This document shows positions 11,256 through 21,840 of a stretch of DNA of 64,000 nucleotides, piece after piece (the stretch's first letter is position 1; every line of letters starts with the position of its first letter). The DNA comes from Lactarius indigo. Its lineage: Eukaryota > Basidiomycota > Agaricomycetes > Russulales > Russulaceae. Where the stretch lies: NCBI GenBank assembly GCA_025766275.1, contig JAFKAC010000108.1:116649-180648 (forward strand), in the 5' to 3' direction. The notes beneath the pieces are model-generated. The model made no database searches. It had not been told where the DNA came from and saw only the letters and a program-made list of their open reading frames with translations. The position numbers and the translations under genes are program-made.

Positions 11256-13022
11256 TAACTGGTGTGAATCGATACTGGAACTCTCATAGAACAATAGTGA
11301 GTCATGATTACACTGTTACAATTAACTGCCCTCACCCAGGCCAATGGGTTCAGGCATCCTGAAAACCCTCCTTCTTCCACAATTGTTGGAGGATAATGTC
11401 CTTTACATCATCTGATTCTCCTGCTACTCTGTTAAGCCAGTCTCTGGTGCGCTGTTGAGGGGGTGCTTCTTGAACCGCCCTGGTAGCGACTTCTGGTTCT
11501 TGTTGGTGGTAGTCGGTGTCGATATACTGACTGGTAGATGCTTGAGGTTGATAACCTCCTCGTGGTTGCCTACAATCGTGGGCCATGTGTCCATCCTTTC
11601 TGCAGTTATAACAGGTAACTGGCCTTTGATTGTTACGTCCTCCTCCTCTTTGTAGGAATCCTCCCCTCGGTCAGTATGGGGGACAAGGAGTGAGTATATC
11701 CTCAGCTCTGGTAAGTCACCCTTGAATTCGGTCAGCAGAGGTATCCATCGCATTTGGATCTCTTGGCAGATTTTGTGGTTGCCAAGAGCTTCATGGTGGT
11801 CCTTGCCATGGTCATTGTTGGCGTGGTCTTCCCTGTCCTTGCCCTTGTGGAACTCCCTTGTTTAATACTGCCTTGAGGTGAAGATACTGTTGTTAGCAAG
11901 TAGTGGCTGCTTCTTTCCATTCGCAGTAGTTGCGGGGATTGTCGAGAGTGTAGACCTTTTCATATAGGTCTCTTGGTAACCCACTTGTGAACAAGTCTAG
12001 TGTTTGTGGATCGTCGAGCCTATACTGGGCATGGCATATTAACTGCTCAAATTGAGTGCAGTCCTCATCTAGATTAGCTCCAGTCATTTTGAGCCCCTTT
12101 TTCAACTTGTATTGAGCTTGCTCTTGCTCCATCATGTTTCTGAAGCACTGCATGAAGCTGCACGTAACTTCGTTCCATAGTCCTTCACTGGTACAGGGTA
12201 TTCCCATTTGTATCTGACTGTTGAGCCAGGTGAGCATTGCCAACACCCATTCACTGACATTGACACCCTTGATGTAAGATAAGAAGAGTAGGGCTCGTCG
12301 ATATGGTGTGGCCATGATGCCTTCATCTGCATTCATGCCCCAGTAGATGCGCCATTGTGTGAGAAACACTTCGACTTTGGCGCATTCTCCGTCAAATACT
12401 GTAGGTGCTTCACAAGCTAGCTTGTTATTCTGGGGAGGGATAATGGGACCTGCACCTGGTAATCCTCCTCCAGGGTGTCCTCCTCCCAGAGGTCCACTGG
12501 GAAATCCTCCCAGAAATCCTCCAAATCCATGCCCTCGTGGTGGCAATCCTCCACCCGGTAGATCACCAGGTGGTCCACCTCCTCCACTGGGGGGATCAGC
12601 TACATCTGGTCCAATTGCTCGGTGAATTGCTATGTCATCATCGGTCATTCGATGACTGGTATGTGGGTTAATGGGTGCTAGTATTGTTCACGCTTCTTCA
12701 GCAATACGTTGCTGCTCTTCTCTTGCCATTTGTTCTATTGTGTCAGAAGCGAGTTGTATTTCTTCTTGTGTGATAGTGGTTGTGGCCATTGCAACTGCTG
12801 GGCTGTGAATATGAATCACTTCTGGTTCATTAGGTTGGATGGTGAGTGACTCAGTTTGTCATATAATGTGTTCGACGATCGCTCCTATGCTATTTTCTTC
12901 TGCTGGTGTGTCTTCTTGGCTGGGAGATTGTTGGCTTTCAGAAGCTTCTTCTTCCCCACTGACTCCTTCGTCGGTGTTATATTCTCGTGCTTGTCCATCA
13001 ATAGGACTGTAGTCAGTGCGAC
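11256..13022 (-). pseudogene. Element F Gag (capsid, knuckle) and start of protease, decayed
   Basis: Minus-strand gag of element F. Capsid core: 11893-12648, with IYWGMNADEGIMATPYRRAL. The zinc-knuckle segment lies near 11570-11620 (CRKDGHMAHDC). The C-terminus reads WKKEGFQDA at 11350. Then come GGGTTTT (11362-11368) and the frameshift stem-loop (11328-11355), and the first protease residues up to element B. The frame is lost around 11590-11900 and there are stops near 12650-12850. The N-terminal residues SPIDGQAREY lie just left of solo LTR M. The 5' pieces of this gene continue at 13794-13887 and 44943-45143. Confidence 0.85.
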
Positions 13023-13788
13023 TGTAGCGGTATGACTTATCGCATACAACTAGACCAAGGTGAAGGTTAGTGAACTGAACTGGGAGCACACCCAAGCCTA
13101 GCATGGAGACAAGTCACGTGCTAAACGTACAGTCACAGTGGAGAGTAGACACTCTTGGCACCTTTATGCAAGATGCTGTGTCAGGTGATCACACTGTGGT
13201 ACGCTGAGTGGAGAACCAAGAGGACAAGTTAACATTGGTGAAGAGAGAGGGAAGTACAAAGGAATGCGCACCTGAGTGGAGAACCAAGAGGACAAGTTGG
13301 TTCCACTCAGGACACTACATGAGGGTTTATATACACTGCTGCGGCTGAGTTCGAATTACTACTGAACCTTGTTACTAAAGGTATTTGTAATAGTAATGAG
13401 TCAGATGCTGACGCGTTGTGTCTAATAATAGCATTATCTATTGTGCTGACTGATGCACAGTCATTAACGCTGACAGAACTGTGACGTGTCCTTATCTATG
13501 AGTCATAACCCTATGACAACGTAGTCTAGGACTGTCTAGAATGTTCCCTGCTTATTGTCCAATGAGAATCTGCTATGCTAATGAGGAAGTGACCTAAAGA
13601 GGTAACATCCAGTAAGGAAGTTACTATCTCAGGGTCATGTGCTTGTGGGTGCACATGTTGGCAGCATGTGACTGACCATCTTATCATATCTAGTGATAAG
13701 GACTTGGATGTTTGAGCACAACGTTGGAGACTCGTATCTTAACCAAAATAATACAGAAAAATAAGGCAAAAATAGAGCGTCTGTGACA
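13023..13788. mobile_element. Solo LTR M, TSD GCGAC
   Basis: This 766-bp insertion has TG..CA ends (TGTAGCGG..CTGTGACA) and is flanked by perfect GCGAC repeats (13018-13022 and 13789-13793). It interrupts gag of element F. It contains TTTATATA near 13326 and a repeated segment of about 27 bp (around 13205-13235 and 13271-13301). There is no coding potential. Ends and TSD fit a solo LTR. It may be a distant relative of LTR L, because both contain TGTCCAAT-like and CATGTGACT-like stretches. Confidence 0.75.
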
Positions 13789-13793
13789 GCGAC

Positions 13794-13887
13794 TGTTAAG
13801 TTTGTGTGCATCAACATCGCAGTTATAGTTTCTTCCTGCTGGTCTCACAATATCCCAGCGGTGATCTATAGGGTTCCACGTAACCTC
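13794..13887 (-). pseudogene. Element F Gag, internal fragment
   Basis: The fragment reads EVTWNPIDHRWDIVRPAGR followed by NYNCDVDAHKLNSR. It is collinear with the Gag N-terminal region of element B. It is bounded on the left by solo LTR M and on the right by the K-family LTR at 13888. Removing M and one GCGAC restores collinearity with the next fragment. Confidence 0.85.
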
Positions 13888-14214
13888 TGTTGATAAGTGA
13901 CCCTTGCGCACTTAGTGGCTCACACGGACTGGACTTACAGATACGGACTGCTGTAGATTAATTAGGACCGCTTTAGATTAGATTTGATCTGTACAATCTC
14001 GGACTTCTTTATCTATGACATCATGTACAATGACATCATATGGACATATCCAGACTCTTCATTGTACTACATGTTCTTGTATCTTTCTTTGTTCTCCTTT
14101 AGGTCTATCCTTATTATGATGTCACTATGATATCATTTACTTCTGGACTCTCCTTGTTCTTTCTATCCTTGTTCTCAGAACATCCACTCCTTTGTCCATT
14201 TGTAGAACAATAGC
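13888..14214 (+). mobile_element. Solo K-family LTR in element F gag, left part
   Basis: Starts TGTTGATAAGTGACC on the plus strand and matches the first half of the K LTRs at 890-1502 and 1746-2308. It is split at 14214 by LTR L and resumes at 44645-44937. It is flanked by ACCTC (13883-13887) and ACCTT (44938-44942). The mismatch turns a conserved Glu codon of Gag into Lys, which fits a C-to-T change after insertion. Confidence 0.85.
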
Positions 14215-14518
14215 TGTGGTGAACTCACTGTCACTCGACAGCGAGGGATACGGTTGAAGACGACGGCGGGCAAGGTAGAGATGGAGAGAGCGTCGAAGGG
14301 GGCGGAGAGGAGGCGTCTTGGCTCAAAGAAGATAGTGGCACACACAAGGTGGGGCACTCGAAGGAGCTGAGAGGCAAGAGAGGGAAGATGTCACAAGTGG
14401 ACAGTCTGAGGGACTGTCCGATAGATTGCACTAGCTTATATACTACAAAGGGTGGTCTGTGCGTAGGTTTAGGGCAGGCTTAGGGCCTGTCCACGAGTGC
14501 TGCGCAATACTGCGGATT
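14215..14518 (+). mobile_element. Solo LTR L, left part, TSD ATAGC
   Basis: Begins TGTGGTGAAC and ends, after the nested block, with TTCGTGACA at 44639. Perfect ATAGC repeats flank it (14210-14214 and 44640-44644). With nested material removed it is about 695 bp. It contains a TATATA near 14436. TG..CA ends and a 5-bp TSD fit a solo LTR. No internal genes of its own are visible. Confidence 0.7.
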
Positions 14519-14718
14519 CAGCCAATGATCTGCCATGAATTCCATAACTCATGGGCCATCTGACGGGAAGAACCCCTCATGACTCATGGGCCAACCGACA
14601 TCGGCCGATGCACAAAATTCTTCCGAAATTGATGGGCCAGCTGATGTCGGTTGAGGCTGCTTTGGTTCCAGAGCAATTTCCGAACTAGAGATTGTTATTG
14701 ACTGATTCTGAAGACAGG
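14519..14718 (+). repeat. Left terminal inverted repeat of element I
   Basis: About 200 bp that match the reverse complement of 44030-44241 with only a few differences. It contains three copies of ATGGGCCA. It joins directly to the 62-bp array. Confidence 0.85.
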
Positions 14719-15858
14719 AAAGTGGATTCCTATCCAGGATGCAATCCGGAAAGTATTCTGGATTTCCATCTATGTCCAGGAAACTGGATTACTATGTGGG
14801 ACAGAATCCGGAAAGTATTCTGGATTTCCATCTATGTCTAGGAAACTGAATTCCTATCCAGGATGCAATCCGGAAAATACTCCAGATTTCCATCTATGTC
14901 TAGGAAACTGGATTTCTAACCAGGACAGAATCCGGAAAGTATTTCAGATTTCTATCTATGTCTAGGAAACTGGATTCCTATCTGGGACAGAATCCGGAAA
15001 GTATGCAGGATTTCCATCTATGTCCAGGAAACTGGATTTCTATCTGGGACAGAATCCGGAAAGTATTCCAGATTTCCATCTATGTCCAGGAAACTGGATT
15101 CCTATCTGGGACACAATCCGGAAAGTATTCTGGATTTCCGTCTATGTCCAGGAAACTGGATTTCTATGTGGGACAGAATCCGGAAAGTATTCTGGATTTC
15201 CATCTATGTCTAGGAAACTGAATTCCTATCCAGGATGCAATCCAGAAAGTATTCTGGATTTCTATCTATGTCCAGGAAACTGGATTTCTATCTGGGACAC
15301 AATCCGGAAAGTATTCTGGATTTCCGTCTATGTTTAGGAAACTGGATTCCAATCCAGGATGCAATCCGGAAAATACTCTGGATTTCCATCTATGTCCAGG
15401 AAACTGGATTTCTAACCAAAACAGAATCCGGAAAGTATTCTGGATTTCCATCTATGTCCAGGAAACTGGATTTCTATCTGGGACACAATCCGAAAAGTGC
15501 TCTGGATGTCCATCTATGTTTAGGAAACTGGATTCCTATCCAGGATGCAATCCAGAAAATACTCTGGATTTCCATCTATGTCCAGGAAACTGGATGTCTA
15601 ACTAGGACTGAATCCAGAAAGTATTCTAGATTTCCATCTATGTTTAGGAAACTGGATTCCTATCCAGGATGCAATCCGGAAAATACTCCGGATTTCCATC
15701 TATGTTCAGGAAACTGGATTCCTATCTGGGACACAATCTGAAAAGTATTCTGGATTTCTGTCTATGTTTAGGAAACTGGATTTCTATCTGGGACACAATC
15801 TGGAAAGTATGCAGGATTTCCATCTATGTCCAGGAAACTGGATTTCTATCTGGGACAC
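14719..15858 (+). repeat. 62-bp minisatellite, left arm of element I
   Basis: About 18 copies of a 62-bp unit built around AATCCGGAAAGTATTCTGGA and ATGTCCAGGAAACTGGATT. Some units have a variant segment (CCTATCCAGGATGCAATCC). Long open frames here are products of the period. The array is interrupted at 15859 by LTR G. Confidence 0.9.
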
Positions 15859-16173
15859 TGTTATGATCCGACACTTCTGACCTAAGTCACAGTATGTCTC
15901 CACCCTGCCTTTCCCCTTCTGTACTATACCTTGTTACCAAAGGAGCTACTGTTACTAGTGGCGCTGTTTCTTTGATCCGCACATTTGCTTACTCCGTTTA
16001 GTCTCTTTGATATTGTGTGGACTTGTGTTCATGTTGTTTGGAACCCTGTCCTATATAAACCTGTACCATAGACCATAGGAAGCCAGACTTGGCTTTGTTT
16101 GCAATCTAGCAACCTTGCCTCCGTACTTTGGTGTGACCTCGCCTCATTCTCCTCCTCTTGTGCATCCCCTACC
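15859..16173 (+). mobile_element. Solo LTR G, left part, TSD GACAC
   Basis: Starts TGTTATGATCC and ends GGGCGTAACA at 34593. Perfect GACAC flanks lie at 15854-15858 and 34594-34598, inside the 62-bp array. The ungapped length is about 579 bp. It contains CTATATAAA near 16050. Its ends resemble the E-family LTR (TGTTACGAT..GCGTTACA), so it is probably a diverged relative. It is interrupted by element II. Confidence 0.8.
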
Positions 16174-16270
16174 GAGCCCATGACGCAAATCCTTGCGATA
16201 GACTCGGTAAAGCCCATGTGCAATTGTGCCGTGTCAGTCGGCAAAGCCCATGTGGGCCCATTGTAGATAT
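16174..16270 (+). repeat. Left terminal inverted repeat of element II
   Basis: Aligns, at roughly 70% by eye, with the reverse complement of 34225-34322. Shared blocks are ATGACGCAAAT, CCCATGTGCAA and CCCATGTGGGCC, in the same order. It grades into the 44-bp array. Confidence 0.7.
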
Positions 16271-19150
16271 AATGTGCATATATTCGTATGGGCCCATCAG
16301 GCTTGTCTGCAAACAGTCTCGTGTGGGCCCACATTATCTGTACTGCTGGTAGGATAGCTGCCGAACGAATCACTTGCATGGGCCCACAATGCACCTGTGA
16401 CATTTGTCCCGATGAGATTGTAATCGGCCCATGCTGCCAAGGTGCGCATGCTGCCGACGAGCTTGCATTGGCCCATTCTTTGCATGAGCGAATTCTGCCG
16501 AACAGCTTGTATCGGCCCATTCTGCCCATGGGTGAATTCTACCGAACAGTTTGTATTGGCCCACACTGCCGATGTGTACATACTACCGATGAGTTTGTAT
16601 TGGCCCACGATGCTCATGTATGTATTCTGCTGACGAGCTTGTATTGGCCCATTTTGCCCATAGGTGAATTCTGCCGAACAGCTTGTATTGGCCCATGCTG
16701 CCAATGTGCACATGCTGCCGATGGGTTTGTATTGGCCCATGGTGCTCATGTATGTATTTTGCTGACAAGCTCGTATTGGCCCATTCTCCCCATTGGTGAA
16801 TTCTGCCGAACAGCTTGTATTGGCCCACACTGCCAATGTGTACATGCTGCCGATGGGTTTGTATTGGCCCACGGTACTCATGTATGTATTCTGCCGACAA
16901 GCTCATATTGGCCCATTCTTCCCATGAGTGAATTCTGCCGAATAGCTTGTATTGGCCCGCGGTGCTCATGTATGTATTCTGCCGAAGTGCTTGTATTGGC
17001 CCATTCTTCCCATGAGTGAATTCTGCCGAAGTGCTTGTATTGGCCCACGCTGCCGATGCGTACATGCTGCCGATGGGTTTGTAGTGGCCCATGGTGCTCA
17101 GGTATGTATTCTGCTGATAAGCTCGTATTGGCCCATTCTGCCCATTGGTGAATTCTGCCGAACAGCCTGTATTGGCCCACACTGCCAATGTGTACATGCT
17201 GCCGATGGGTTTGTATTGGCCCACGGTACTCATGTATGTATTCTGCCGATAAGCTCATATTGGCCCATTCTTCCCATGGGTGAATTCTGCCGAATAGCTT
17301 GTATTGGCCCACGCTGCCAATGTGTACATGCTGCCGATGGGCTTGTATTGGCCCACGGTGCTCATGTATGTATTCTGCCGACGAGCTTGTATTGGCCCAT
17401 TCTTCCTATGGGTGAATTCTGCCGAATAGCTTGTATTGGCCCACGCTGCCGATGCGTACATGCTGCCGATGGGTTTGTAGTGGCCCATGGTGCTCATGTA
17501 TGTATTCTGCTGACAAGCTCGTATTGGCCCATTCTGCCCATTGGTGAATTTTGCCGAACAGCTTGTATTGGCCCATGGCGCCGATGTGTGTATTCTGTCG
17601 ATGAACTTGTATTGGCCCGCTGTACTCATGTATGTATTCTGCCGACGAGCTTGTATTGGCCCATTCTTCCCATGGGTGAATTCTGCCGAATAGCTTGTAT
17701 TGGCCCACGCTGCCAATGTGTACATGCTGCCGATGGGCTTGTATTGGCCCACGGTGCTCATGTATGTATTCTGCCGAAGTGCTTGTATTGGCCCATTCTT
17801 CCTATGGGTGAATTCTGCCGAATAGCTTGTATTGGCCCACGCTGCCGATGTGTACATGCTGCCGATGGGTTTGTAGTGGCCCATGGTGCTCATGTATGTA
17901 TTCTGCTGACAAGCTCGTATTGGCCCATTCTGCCCATTGGTGAATTTTGCCGAACAGCTTGTATTGGCCCATGGCGCCGATGTGTGTATTCTGTCGATGA
18001 ACTTGTATTGGCCCGCTGTACTCATGTGTGTATTCTGCCGACGAGCTTGTATTGGCCCATTCTGCCCATAGGTGAATTCTGCCGAACAGCTTGTATTGGC
18101 CCACACTGCCAATGTGTACATGCTGCCGATAAGTTTGTATTAGCCCATGGTGCTCATGTATGTATTCTGCCGACGAACTTGTATTGGCCCATTCTTCCCA
18201 TGGGTGAATTCTGCCGAATAGCTTGTATTAGCCCATGGCGCCGATGTGTGTATTCTGTCGATGAGCTTGTATTGGCCCGCTGTACCCATGTATGTATTCT
18301 GCCGAAGAGCTTGTATTGGCTCATTCTGCTCATAGGTGAATTCTGCCGAACAGCTTGTATTGGCCCACACTGCCAATGTGTACATGCTGCCGATGAGTTT
18401 GTATTGGCCCATTCTTCCCATGGGTGAATTCTGCCGAATAGCTTGTATTGGCCCATGGCGCTGATGTGTGTATTCTGTTGATGAACTTGTATTGGCCCGC
18501 TGTACTCATGTATGTATTCTGCCGAAGTGCTTGTATTGGCCCATTCTTCCCAAAGGTGAATTCTGCCGAACAGCTTGTATTGGCCCATGCTGCCAATGTG
18601 TACATGCTGCCGATGGGTTTGTAGTGGCCCATGGTGCCTATGTATGTATTCTACTGACAAGCTCGTATTGGCCTATTCTTCCCATGGGTGAATTCTGCCG
18701 AACAGCTTGTATTGGCCCATGCCACCGATGTGTGTATTCTGTCGATGAGCTTGTATTGGCCTGCTGTACTTATATACATATTCTGCTGATGAGCTTGTAT
18801 TGCCCCATGGAGTTTGTGTGTCTATTCTCCTGAATGGCTTATATTGGCCCATGGCGCCAAAGTGTACATGCTGCCGACGAGCTTGTATTGACCCACGGTA
18901 GAAGCGTGTGTATTCTGCCGAATAGCTTGTATTGGCCCATGGTGTCAAGGTATGTATCCTACCGATGAGCTTGTACTGGCCCATTCTGCCGATGTGTGCG
19001 TCCTGCCGATGTGCTTGTATTGGCCTGCAGTTTCTTCTTCCAATGAAGTTGGCTCACAGTGTTCATATCTGTACTCTTCTGACAAGCATGTATTGACCTG
19101 CAATACCCATGCATTCATCCTGCTGATGAGCCTATATTGGTATGAGGAGT
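16271..19150 (+). repeat. 44-bp tandem array, left arm of element II, with 132-bp higher-order period
   Basis: About 65 monomers of 44 bp ending CTTGTATTGGCCCA and containing CTGCCGA. Monomer types alternate in threes (CTCATGTATGTATT type, CCCATGGGTGAATT type, CCAATGTGTACATG type), giving a 132-bp higher-order repeat. Because 132 is a multiple of three, frames of up to 491 codons are open on both strands. These are not genes. In reverse complement each monomer shows GGGCC-N13-CGGCAG, the same spacing as in the right arm. Confidence 0.9.
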
Positions 19151-19202
19151 GTAGCTATGGCATGAGATCATAGTTCTCCCCAAAATATGTAGTATTCAGG
19201 CT
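19151..19202 (+). other. Short remnant of element II between array and element C
   Basis: Fifty-two bases without recognisable content. The 5' part of gene X would be expected around here, but it is absent. Confidence 0.4.
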
Positions 19203-19729
19203 TGTTACGTTTCGGCTCGGACGGACTGTACGACTCATACCCTTACTGTACCGGTTGTCACTACGGCGGTAAGGTATATTAGTGACGGACTTACTTACGG
19301 TGATACGGTAGTGCGATAGGCGATAGGGACTTGATAGCTGACTGATGACCGACGCCACTAGTACTGGTACTAGTAGTATTAGGGTTTGCGAGGTTTCCGC
19401 GATATGTTGGACGCTACTTACTGTGACTCATAGCAGCGCTTCAAAGCCTGCTAGAATATGTATTTAAGCTGTCTTGTGAAGACCAAGATACGCCATCTTG
19501 GTCTTCTTGAATCGTCACTTGTCTTTCTTCTATTTCTCTTCACCCCGACTCTAAGAACTTCTTTGTTTCGGATCGCAAATCGCAGAACCTTCGACTTGCC
19601 GGTATACCTCCGCGTATTTACTAAGGCAAGGACTTGGACCTTCGTGTCTTCAAGGATAGAGATCTCGCTATAGCTAAGTTGTTATCGCCATTCGAGCTCA
19701 AGTCGAGCTGACGTCGTGACGACGTTACA
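19203..19729 (+). repeat. 5' LTR of element C
   Basis: 527 bp, TGTTACGTTT..ACGACGTTACA. TATTTAAG at 19461 is followed 34 nt later by ATCTTGGTCTT (19495-19505), the right arm of a 12-bp palindrome (left arm 19478-19489, loop ACGCC). From there to the end of the LTR there is no ATG. Confidence 0.95.
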
Positions 19730-19731
19730 TT

Positions 19732-19742
19732 AAGACCAAGAT
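19732..19742 (+). promoter_or_regulatory. Self-primer binding site of element C
   Basis: AAGACCAAGAT, two nt after the LTR, is exactly complementary to 19495-19505 in the LTR, about 34 nt downstream of the TATA box. This fits Tf1-type self-priming, where the 5' end of the RNA folds onto the primer site. Confidence 0.85.
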
Positions 19743-19748
19743 CCCACC

Positions 19749-21818
19749 GTGGCCGTAACAACAAGAGACCAGTGGACGAACTTCCGTCCTTACTCGCTCG
19801 AAAGAAGAGGAGAACGTAACGTCCCTACGCGCTTTCTACAAGCTGCCAGTTGGAGGGAACGACAAGAAGAAACCGGATACTTTGTGGAATTCAACGGACC
19901 TAGTAGGTTCCGCCCAGTTGAGTTCAATTTCGACCACCTGTGCTGGGTAGAAGTTGCGTGGAACCCCATAGACTCCCAGTGGGACGCAATACGACCAGCC
20001 GGACCCAGATACCGCTGCGACATCGACGCGCGAGAGCTCAACACCAGATCGGATTGGGGTCCCATTGACGGACAAGTACGAGAGCACTCCACAGGAGAGG
20101 TGGTGACAGACGAAGAAAGCGAACATAGTCAGGAAGAAAGCGAAGGAAGAGACCCAAACCAGACAGAGACTAGCGGAGGAGCTATACAAGATCTCCTTAT
20201 AGAATGAGCTGAGTCCGCACACATCACTGAACCCGAACCTATTCACATCCGATCCCCAGCCATCATGGCAACGATAACGCGCGCAATGGAAGAAGTCGCA
20301 ATAGAAGAAGCGCGAGTAATACAGGACGAAGCCAGAAACATTATCATGCCTATTAACCCAGAAACGGGGGTACGCATGACCGCGGACGACGCCGCGCTCT
20401 ATCGAGCAATAGGGTCAGATAGGGGAGATCCCCCGTCGGAAAGACGACCAACAATGGAGTTACCGCCAGGAGTAGGAGGGCCAGGAGACGACCCGCCACC
20501 GCCGCCAGGAGGAGGCGTCCCGTTCGACCTGCGAAGAACCGAACCACCGAGAGGACCACCCCGCGATCCGCCCGGAGGCGGAGGAGGCGGAGGAGGCGGA
20601 GGAGGTGGAGGAGGAGGTGGCGGCGACGCCGGAAGAGGGCACCCCAGCGAGAAACTAACCGGCGAGCCACCCTCTATTTTTGACGGAGACAGACTTAAAG
20701 TCGACCAATTCCTCACACAGTGGCATGTCTACTGGGGCATGAATCTAGACGCCCCCATTATGCGCAACGATTACAGGAGATGTCTCCTGTTCCTCTCATA
20801 CATCAAAGGAGGAGCGGTCAGCGAATGGGTTCTATCCTTCCTGAACTGGCTCAACCGGCAAATACAACGAGGAATCAGTCCCTATACACGAGGGTTGTGG
20901 GATGCGGTCGCTGATGGCTTCAGTCAGCGATTCAAAAACACGTTGGAGCGAGAACAAGCACAAGCAATATTGCGAAAAGGGTTCAAAATGACAGGAGAGG
21001 ACATTGACAAGTACGTCAATGACTTTGAACAGTTAGCACGGAAGGCTCATTATCACCTCAATGAACCACAAACCATTGACCTGTTCACGTCGGGTCTGCC
21101 CAAGGAACTGTTCAAAAACGCGTTCCAATTTGACGAACCAGTAACATTTGACGACTGGAAGCGAGCCGTCCTCAAACGGCAGAAGAATTACATTCATCTC
21201 AAAGCACGGCTCAACAAATACAAAAGTACCACAACCCCATCGAAGAAACAGACCAGTAACGCCGGATGGGCACTCCCGCAAAATCTGCCACAGACCAACC
21301 CATGGGCCATGGACACCTCCGCCGATCGAGCCAAAGTACGACTAGCCGGATCCGAAGACATCGATTTCAACAAGCTACCACATCACGATTGGCCAGCACC
21401 ACCCTTCCCTCCACGAGGAGGGCCCGGAGCCAGAGGACGCGGGAGAGGCGGATCTAGGAGGGACCTAAGGAATGTCCTTTGCTACAACTGTCACGCCCCA
21501 GGCCACCTCTCATGAAATTGCCCACATCCACGACAGCAGAGACAATGGCAGAATACCCCATCAAGCAGCAGGATGACGGAGACTGCCTGGCCAATGCAAT
21601 GGCCGGGATCCCCAGGACCCACATCTCAATACGAACCGTCGCTGCCAGGGTATGCGACGCCGGCACCCAGCGCGACACCCGCGCCACAAATAAAGGCAGC
21701 AAAGACGGCGGGAGAACAGGCGAAGGAATGGCTGACGCAGGTAGCCAACAGTATGGACGAGGTGAAGGACCTCATACTTCAAGACCTGTGGGGAAAAGAG
21801 GGTTTTCAGAGCGCCTGA
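19749..21818 (+). pseudogene. gag: Element C Gag (GTG start, two in-frame TGA)
   Basis: 690-codon frame from GTG (context CCCACCGTGG) to TGA at 21816-21818. N-terminal domain TGYFVEFNGPSRFRPVEFNF, an acidic linker, an internal ATG at 20265 (codon 173), a poly-Gly stretch near 20570-20630, capsid VYWGMNLDAPIMRNDYRRCL and knuckle CYNCHAPGHLS. Stops at 20205-20207 and 21513-21515 are both TGA where element D has CGA. The second removes the Arg inside the knuckle. The N-terminal domain is conserved across elements, so it should be translated in active copies. Confidence 0.9.
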
Positions 21819-21840
21819 ACCCGTCAGTCTGGGTGAGGGC
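21800..21840 (+). promoter_or_regulatory. Element C gag-pol -1 frameshift signal
   Basis: GGGTTTT at 21800-21806, 6-nt spacer, then stem-loop 21813-21840: GCCT/GGGC, GA/GA, ACCC/GGGT, 8-nt loop. A second possible slippery site GGGAAAA lies at 21791-21797. Both are in the phase needed for a -1 shift from gag into pol. Confidence 0.75.

Noticed and set aside
14719..15858. CRISPR-like regular repeats
   Set aside because: The units are contiguous 62-bp repeats with no unique spacers, in a eukaryotic setting.
14958..15866. Repetitive open frames (MSRKLD.. type) in the 62-bp arrays
   Set aside because: Products of the minisatellite. Open frames occur on both strands and in other frames, and there is no start context or splice evidence.
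16952..18427. 491-codon Cys-rich open frame and its minus-strand counterparts
   Set aside because: It lies wholly in the 44-bp array. Three monomers make 132 bp, a multiple of three, so frames stay open on both strands by period alone.
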